A program made the position numbers and the translations under genes. A stretch of DNA of 64,000 nucleotides from AV40 sp038230255. Its GTDB lineage: Bacteria; Verrucomicrobiota; Verrucomicrobiia; Chthoniobacterales; UBA10450. Location: positions 124,001-188,000 of the forward strand of contig JBBRNP010000001.1 of the NCBI GenBank assembly GCA_038230255.1, in the 5' to 3' direction. Each line of letters starts with the position of its first letter. Positions within the stretch are counted from its first letter, which is position 1. The notes under the pieces are model-generated. The model was not told where the DNA came from and ran no database searches. It worked only from the letters and a program-made list of their open reading frames with translations. This document shows positions 58,372 to 64,000 of the stretch, one piece after another.

Positions 58372-60660
58372 TCAGCGCACGATTACGCTGCACGAAACGG
58401 CGCGGCCATGATCGTCGAGCGCGGTGATCTCATAATCTCCGGCGTCCGCGTCCCATCCGACAAATTCTTCCGGTCCGGCTTGGCCGATGAATTTTTTGCC
58501 GGCGAACCAATAAATCTTTTGCACGTCCCCATCGACTTTCGCTTTCAATGGCACGGACTTGCTCGATGCGAGCACAATTTCTTTATTCGCCGGCGAGATA
58601 ATCCGTGGACCACGTCCGGTTCGCCCGGCCAATTCGCTGCCGGTCTCTGGCAAAAACGGCGGCGGAGTTTTTCGCGCAAGACCGGCTTGCTCGAAGAGCG
58701 TGAGAAATTCACCCGCCCAGAATTCGTAAACCTCGCGCTTCAATTCATGGGTGCCGTCGTCAACCGGAACGCGCAAACCGCTGGCGCGGTCGACCAGCAC
58801 TTCGCGATGCACCTCGCAGGTTTTGATCGGCGACATGCCCGGAATGAACCAGCCTTCGACATGTTGAGTGCAATGCTCGTTCGGCAAATCGCCGGACAGC
58901 GCGCAGAACTCGACCCGTTTCAGATTCGCTCCCGACGGCGGAAGATGTGGAGCGTTCGGTTCGGGCCAGGTCGATCGCAAACTATCGATGATCTGAAACA
59001 ACAACGGTGCCGCTGCTGTTCGACCAACAAAGGCGGGATTGGCGCGGCCATCAAAATTTCCGATCCAGACGCCGAGCACGTAATGATCGAAGACCGCGAT
59101 TGACCAGGCGTCCCGAAATCCATGCGATGTTCCCGTTTTCCAATAAACCGGCGAGCTGTGACCTCCATCTGCGCAATTCATTTCCGGCCGCGGAACGTTG
59201 CCGAGCATTTCCAATGTGAGAAACGAAGCTTCCGGCGAAAGAATTCGGCTGCTTTTCGCAATCGAATCATTCGTCCGGTATCGAAGCGGTCGCAGATTGC
59301 CGTTGTTCGCTAGCGCCGCATATAGACGCACCAAGTCCTGCATCGACACTTCAGCGCCGCCGAGCGGAAGCGCGAGTCCGTAAAATGATTCCGGTTTCGC
59401 TAACGGCACGCCGGCGTTTTTCAGGATTTGGTAAAGAGTCGGATGCGAGAGATGCGAAGTCAGCTCGACCGCCGGAACGTTGCGACTGCGCGCGAGCGCA
59501 TCGCACGCGCGAATCGGTCCGAGAAATTCGCGATCGAAGTTTTCCGGATTGTATTCGCCAAAACTGCGCGGTGCGTCGGCCAGGATCGACAACGGATGAA
59601 TCAGGCCCTGCTCGAGGGCGAGCGCGTAAACGAACGGCTTTAAGGTCGAACCGGGCGAGCGCAGACTGCGCGTCCCATCCACCTGACCGTTGATGTCGAT
59701 CTTGTCGAAATCGGCGGACCCAACTTGGGCGAGCACATCCATCGTGCGCGCATCGACCAGGAACGCGGCGGCGTTTTCGATCCCGCGACTGCGACTGGTC
59801 GCGACGTAGTCCGCGATTCGTCGTTCAATCCCTTGCTGTCTCTCCAAATCAAGAGTCGTCACGACTTCGTCGCGCCCGCGCGATATTTCCAGGATTTGCT
59901 GAACAAAATGGGGCGCGAGAAATTTTTTGTCGGTTTGCACACGCGCGCGGAACTCGCGCGCAGAAAATTCCGTATTGCTGTCGGCCTTGGCACGATCATA
60001 CCAATTCGATTGCGCCTGATTGACCGAACGATTGTCGCGCTCGCTGAAAAGCGCGCGCCGGCTAGGGCTTTGCGGAATAATGCTGAGTGCCACTGATTCC
60101 GGTCCACTCAATTGCGCCGCCGGCTTATCGAAGTAAATCAGACTGGCGGCGCCGATCCCTTCGATGTTCCGGCCGTAAGGCGCGAGGTTGAGATAGGCTT
60201 CCAGGATTTGGTCCTTCGAGTAATGGCGCTCCAATTCGAGTGCGCGCAGTATCTGTTCAAGCTTTCCCGAAACGGTGCGGGTATGGAGATGAAATCGTAG
60301 TCGCGCGACTTGCATCGTGATGGTCGATCCGCCGGCCGTCGCGCGCTGCAAGCGAGCGAGATCAATCGCACAGCGCGCGAGTGCGACCGGATTTACGCCG
60401 GGATGCTTCGCGTAATATTTGTCCTCGTAACGCAGCGTCGCATGGATCAGGTCCGGCGAAATTTTCGGAAGCGGCGTCCAAATTCGAAATTTTTGATCGG
60501 CGCTCAGCGCAACGCGCAGCAATTTTCCATTCCGGTCGCGCACACATTGTGAAAACGGAATGCCGTCGAGCAGCAGCGGTTTTGGCAGCAACAGCCAGAC
60601 AGCGCCCGCAAACGCGCACGCCAGTAACAGCGGCCGCAATATTTTTCGAATTCGAATCAT
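58372..60660 (-). CDS. pbpC: Penicillin-binding protein 1C (bifunctional)
   Basis: 762 residues from ATG 60660. One membrane helix (8-25), glycosyltransferase GT51 domain (LRYEDKYYAKHPGVN, GGSTITMQVARL, ILEAYLNLAPYGRNIEG), transpeptidase domain with SPGSTLKPFVYALALEQG (catalytic Ser), SRN and WKTGTSHGFRDAWS, and the PBP1C C-terminal domain. It polymerises peptidoglycan. Its start overlaps the stop of the alpha-2-macroglobulin gene by 4 bp, the conserved pbpC-yfhM pairing. Confidence 0.95.
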   Translation of the reverse strand: MIRIRKILRPLLLACAFAGAVWLLLPKPLLLDGIPFSQCVRDRNGKLLRVALSADQKFRIWTPLPKISPDLIHATLRYEDKYYAKHPGVNPVALARCAIDLARLQRATAGGSTITMQVARLRFHLHTRTVSGKLEQILRALELERHYSKDQILEAYLNLAPYGRNIEGIGAASLIYFDKPAAQLSGPESVALSIIPQSPSRRALFSERDNRSVNQAQSNWYDRAKADSNTEFSAREFRARVQTDKKFLAPHFVQQILEISRGRDEVVTTLDLERQQGIERRIADYVATSRSRGIENAAAFLVDARTMDVLAQVGSADFDKIDINGQVDGTRSLRSPGSTLKPFVYALALEQGLIHPLSILADAPRSFGEYNPENFDREFLGPIRACDALARSRNVPAVELTSHLSHPTLYQILKNAGVPLAKPESFYGLALPLGGAEVSMQDLVRLYAALANNGNLRPLRYRTNDSIAKSSRILSPEASFLTLEMLGNVPRPEMNCADGGHSSPVYWKTGTSHGFRDAWSIAVFDHYVLGVWIGNFDGRANPAFVGRTAAAPLLFQIIDSLRSTWPEPNAPHLPPSGANLKRVEFCALSGDLPNEHCTQHVEGWFIPGMSPIKTCEVHREVLVDRASGLRVPVDDGTHELKREVYEFWAGEFLTLFEQAGLARKTPPPFLPETGSELAGRTGRGPRIISPANKEIVLASSKSVPLKAKVDGDVQKIYWFAGKKFIGQAGPEEFVGWDADAGDYEITALDDHGRAVSCSVIVR

Positions 60661-63600
60661 TCCGTCACCGTGATCTTTCCACCGACGCCGTGGCCTTTGA
60701 CGTTGCGATCGTACATCGACTGCGCGAACACCGGCGGCACGACGAAGTCGCCGCGATTGCACGATTTGATTTGATAATCGATCTCGAGCGCGTTGGTCGG
60801 CGCACTCACGAAGAACACGGCGCGATCTTCGCGGACATCGACATAATCGACACCCCGCGTCGCGCCGGTTCCGGTGCGGATAGAGGAGTCGACCACTTCG
60901 AATCCGCCCGGCAAGAGATCGACAACCGCCACGTTGGTCACCAGTTGCCGCTGCAAACTGCGCACGCGCACGCGCACGTGAAGTTGCTCGCCAAGCTTTG
61001 TCCGCGTCGCGGCTTCGTTGTTCTTGCCGAGCACTTCCCGATAGACCTCAAGGCCGTTGCTCAGCGCTTGATTTGGAACTTGCCGATCAAATCCGGCTTC
61101 AACGACTTGGAAAAACGCGCCCGGTCCGCTCAGGTGTCGGGATGCATTAAAGCGAAGCGCGGTCGCCTTACCGGAAAACTCCGAACGCAGGAGCGCCTTC
61201 ATTCCGCTGATTAGACGGGTTTCGCTTTTGTCTTTGTGCAATTCCGCGAGGCTCAGTTCCGGCGGATTCTGTGCGACCGCGTGCGAGTACGCCTTCAGGG
61301 CACGCACGGCGTAAGCGGAAGAGAGCGTATTGAAGTTTCCATCGCCAATCGGTCTCAGAATATTTTCGAATTGCTCGGCCGAGATTTTGTGGAGTCGTGC
61401 CGGAAATTCACGCGCGAGAACAGCGATGTATTGGGAGTTTGCGCCCAGTGGCTGACAAAAGTCATCCCACGCCGCGTGATTGCTTGCCAAGCCGTAGCTT
61501 CGCGAAGGCTGGTCGATCTGGTAAGTGTCGATCAAATGCTCGGCATCGCTGTCTTTGTGCAAGAGATGAAGCGCGCCGGCGAGATAGACGCCGGTGACAT
61601 CGTTCTGCCATTCGTCGCGCTGATGTTTTTCCAGATAATCGCGCAGATTAAGAATGTAGTTTGTGGTAATGACGCCTTCCCGGGTCAGGATGTAAATCGC
61701 GTAGGCCACCGTCCGTGCTTCCGCAAAGTTCGTCGGCTCGCGTCCGACCATCTTTTGCAAGTTGCGCAGACCCTTCGCGAACATTTCCTGGGGCGGCGCG
61801 AAACCGGCCGCTTTCGATTCACTCAGAAAATCCATCACATAAACGGACACGAAGCTGATCCGATCGCCGGTTTCCGGGACCCAGTAACCGAAACCGCCCT
61901 GGTCGTTTTGCCGGCGCGCCAAAATGCCAAAGGTGTGTTCCAGCTGTTTGTTGATCTCAGCGCGGCTCAAACCGAAATCGGATTCACCGACCAGCATCAA
62001 TCGGCAAAACGCGCCGCTGGTGATTTGTTCGCTGCAACCATAGGGAAAATTCTTCAGGTAAGCATCGAGACCGCGCGCGAGACCGAGGGGCAATGCCGAG
62101 ACAGTCGCGTCCAGTTTGCGGAATTCCGGATGCATGTCTCGCGTGAGCGCGATGTCGATCTTGTCCTTGAAACTGCCGCTCTGGACTTCGGTCATGTAAG
62201 GCGCAGGCGGCCGCACGGTGAGCGTGGCGCGACGTTTGGTTTCCTGGCCGTTACATTTTGCGACGAATGTGATTTCGCCCGAGCCGAGTTTGTCGTTCGC
62301 GCGGAATTTAAAGATCGCAGTTTGTTCCCGGCTTTCGGCGATATGCAAGGTCTGGGTCGACCCGCTAACAATCGTCAATGATTCGTTGGCTTGCGCACGC
62401 ACTTCGATTTCGGCATTCGGCCCCGAGCCTTCGACGTTATTGGCAACGGTCACGCCGGTTTCGAATTGATCGCCCGGCGCGGCGAGGACAGGCACGCTCG
62501 GCGTGATGACAAACGGTCCGCGAATCAACGCGTCGCGCTCGGCCGACCCAACGGTCTCGTTCGCAATCGCGACGGCCATGATCTTCAACGTGCCGTCGAA
62601 ATAATCCGGCAGATCATAAACGACTTCGCGTTGGGTGTTGTCAGCGTCGATGATACCCGACCAAAACACGACCGGCTTGTCGGTGATGCGTTTGAAGGGA
62701 TTCAGCCGCTGAATGTCACCGCCGCCGCCGTAGGCCGAGACGGACCGAAGTAGCGAAAATTCGGGAATGATAAGATCGACAATCTGGGCGGTGTCGACCC
62801 GGAGCATGCATTTGCGGAAATAGAACTCGAGCGGGTCCGGCGTTTTGTAATCGGTCACTTGCAGAATTCCCTGGTCGACCGCGAAGATGACGATCTTACT
62901 CGGCCGATCCGTTTTGTAATTGATGCGCAACGGTTCACCCGGCTTCGCAGTGGCGACCGCATTGATGTCGATCTTGAGCCGGCGCTTGTCCTTGTTGGCC
63001 GTGAATGGAACAACGCCGTAGCTAAGCGGACTGACGAAGATTTCTTTTGAGTCGAGCGCTCGAACGAATGCGACGTTGATATATCCGCTGCCCTCGAAAT
63101 TGTCCGGAACGCGAATGTGCTGGACGCTGCTGGCGCTGTCGGCCTGGAACCATTGCTGCGCGTAAACCTTATCCCGCTCGATCGTGATGAGACCGTTGCC
63201 GGCGTAAGGCGCCGTGATGCTGACTGAGATCTCGTCGCCGCTGTTGTACTGCGCGCGATTGAGCTTTACCTGCAGCTCCGAGTTCCTCTCCAGTGAGCGC
63301 GAGACTGCGCCGTGGCCGATTACGCAAAATTGCAGCTTGGCCAGACGGTGATCCTGATCATCGCGCAGTTCGAAAATGTAATTGCCCGGCTCATCCGTCG
63401 ACAGGTTGTAACGCAAGCCGTTTGCGGAAACGGAAATCTTTTCTGATTTCGTTGTGCGCTCTTTCAGGACCGAATCGTAGGCAAATTTGCCGCTCTCCTG
63501 CTTGGTCAGGACCGAAACGTATTCCTGTGCGATCACGTTCGCGGTGACATTGGCGAGCGCGATCCGATTGAGTTGGGCATCCACTGCCACCAGATCGACC

Positions 63601-64000
63601 ACCCGTGGTTTGTTCGTGTCGATGTAACGCAAGTCACCGTCCGCTTTGCAGCCGATCACATACGGCAATGCCGAGATAAGGGTTGTCGTTGCGTCGGTGA
63701 CGCTTCGCCCGCCTTCAGCTTCAAATCCTTCCGCGACAAAACGCATCGAGTAAGTCGCATCGGCGAAACGCTCGAGCTGCAAATCGAACTGCGTTTGACC
63801 GGCGCCGTCGGTTCTATTTTCGCCAAGCTCGATTGTCTGTTCGTGTCGTTCCTTTTTTTGGTCGAACAACGGATCGAAAAAGACGTAATCGCGAAATTCG
63901 GGAAACGAAAACGCCGTGGGCTGAAGCTCGAGTCGCGCGACTACACGGCGGTCGGTTGCAGGCGTTCCGTAAAGATTGGCCAGCGCAACGGAGGCGCGCA
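60657..64000 (-). CDS. Bacterial alpha-2-macroglobulin (N-terminus outside window)
   Basis: More than 1110 residues; the frame is open to the window end, where it still reads as macroglobulin (ANLYGTPATDRRVVARLEL, then DYVFFDPLFD). MG-type beta domains are followed by the A2M family segment YDLPDYFDGTLKIMAVAIA and the thioester motif CSEQ in YGCSEQ (about 62030), then an alpha-helical thioester domain. Such proteins trap proteases in the periplasm and protect the cell wall with PBP1C, which follows with a 4-bp overlap. The signal/lipobox is not visible. Confidence 0.93.
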   Translation of the reverse strand, partial: RASVALANLYGTPATDRRVVARLELQPTAFSFPEFRDYVFFDPLFDQKKERHEQTIELGENRTDGAGQTQFDLQLERFADATYSMRFVAEGFEAEGGRSVTDATTTLISALPYVIGCKADGDLRYIDTNKPRVVDLVAVDAQLNRIALANVTANVIAQEYVSVLTKQESGKFAYDSVLKERTTKSEKISVSANGLRYNLSTDEPGNYIFELRDDQDHRLAKLQFCVIGHGAVSRSLERNSELQVKLNRAQYNSGDEISVSITAPYAGNGLITIERDKVYAQQWFQADSASSVQHIRVPDNFEGSGYINVAFVRALDSKEIFVSPLSYGVVPFTANKDKRRLKIDINAVATAKPGEPLRINYKTDRPSKIVIFAVDQGILQVTDYKTPDPLEFYFRKCMLRVDTAQIVDLIIPEFSLLRSVSAYGGGGDIQRLNPFKRITDKPVVFWSGIIDADNTQREVVYDLPDYFDGTLKIMAVAIANETVGSAERDALIRGPFVITPSVPVLAAPGDQFETGVTVANNVEGSGPNAEIEVRAQANESLTIVSGSTQTLHIAESREQTAIFKFRANDKLGSGEITFVAKCNGQETKRRATLTVRPPAPYMTEVQSGSFKDKIDIALTRDMHPEFRKLDATVSALPLGLARGLDAYLKNFPYGCSEQITSGAFCRLMLVGESDFGLSRAEINKQLEHTFGILARRQNDQGGFGYWVPETGDRISFVSVYVMDFLSESKAAGFAPPQEMFAKGLRNLQKMVGREPTNFAEARTVAYAIYILTREGVITTNYILNLRDYLEKHQRDEWQNDVTGVYLAGALHLLHKDSDAEHLIDTYQIDQPSRSYGLASNHAAWDDFCQPLGANSQYIAVLAREFPARLHKISAEQFENILRPIGDGNFNTLSSAYAVRALKAYSHAVAQNPPELSLAELHKDKSETRLISGMKALLRSEFSGKATALRFNASRHLSGPGAFFQVVEAGFDRQVPNQALSNGLEVYREVLGKNNEAATRTKLGEQLHVRVRVRSLQRQLVTNVAVVDLLPGGFEVVDSSIRTGTGATRGVDYVDVREDRAVFFVSAPTNALEIDYQIKSCNRGDFVVPPVFAQSMYDRNVKGHGVGGKITVTE

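Noticed and set aside
61236..62381. 381-codon open frame on the plus strand
   Set aside because: It lies wholly antisense to the alpha-2-macroglobulin gene, whose motifs are unmistakable; the product has no recognisable domains and reflects high GC.

Overview
The window looks like chromosomal DNA of a Verrucomicrobiota bacterium, probably Spartobacteria/Chthoniobacterales (a soil lineage such as Udaeobacter). This is inference from several traits: a fused four-ATPase UvrA of the kind known from Chlamydiae, a pseudopilin tail of the type abundant in Verrucomicrobiota, a PstC with a large periplasmic insert, moderately high GC, dense gene packing and many short palindromic repeats. No rRNA, phage, plasmid or CRISPR locus was seen.

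Layout. 1-6.4 kb: a truncated pseudopilin, a TMTC-like membrane TPR protein, ilvC, a small secreted protein and a TPR protein downstream of uvrA. 6.4-9.3 kb: canonical uvrA. 9.4-25.7 kb: a large phosphate/polyphosphate district. It holds a DHp-like small protein, phoB-phoR-pstC-pstA-pstB-phoU, ppk1 with an overlapping polyphosphate-glucokinase-like ROK gene, sixA, a CYTH triphosphatase, thioredoxin-type arsC, an L,D-transpeptidase, an LpxH-like phosphoesterase, two tandem pstS genes and a porin. Pho-box-like 11-bp-phased GTNAC repeats lie before pstC and before the porin. 25.7-31.1 kb: secG, mazG, DUF2270, EIIA, a pseudo-rhomboid and pckG. 31.2-40.1 kb: fused uvrA, lgt and exbB-exbD-tonB. 40.1-47.5 kb: HxlR regulator, purD, S41-like protein, rnc, thiD, TauE permease, universal stress protein and trpC. 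47.6-53.9 kb: tRNA-Thr(CGT), gatA/gatC with two coiled-coil membrane proteins, an RlmI-like methyltransferase, purC and mdh. 53.9-64 kb: malQ, a GxxExxY gene framed by inverted repeats, a UvrD/PcrA helicase and pbpC with an alpha-2-macroglobulin gene that runs off the end.

The phosphate genes form a coherent circuit. The porin and the two PstS proteins capture phosphate, PstCAB imports it under PhoR/PhoB/PhoU control, Ppk1 stores it as polyphosphate, and the ROK kinase and CYTH enzyme plausibly spend or trim the polymer.

The most unusual signals are in the DNA itself. (1) The decamer TGTCGATCTT occurs at least 35 times by hand count on both strands, in at least three reading frames and once between genes, where about 0.1 copies are expected by chance. 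It behaves like an uptake-sequence or other genome-wide signal. (2) Double-hairpin palindromic elements of several families occur between genes, and at least two, perhaps three, sit in frame inside uvrA and malQ. (3) A GxxExxY nuclease-fold gene is precisely bracketed by inverted repeats, and a related gene-free repeat pair lies 1.8 kb away.
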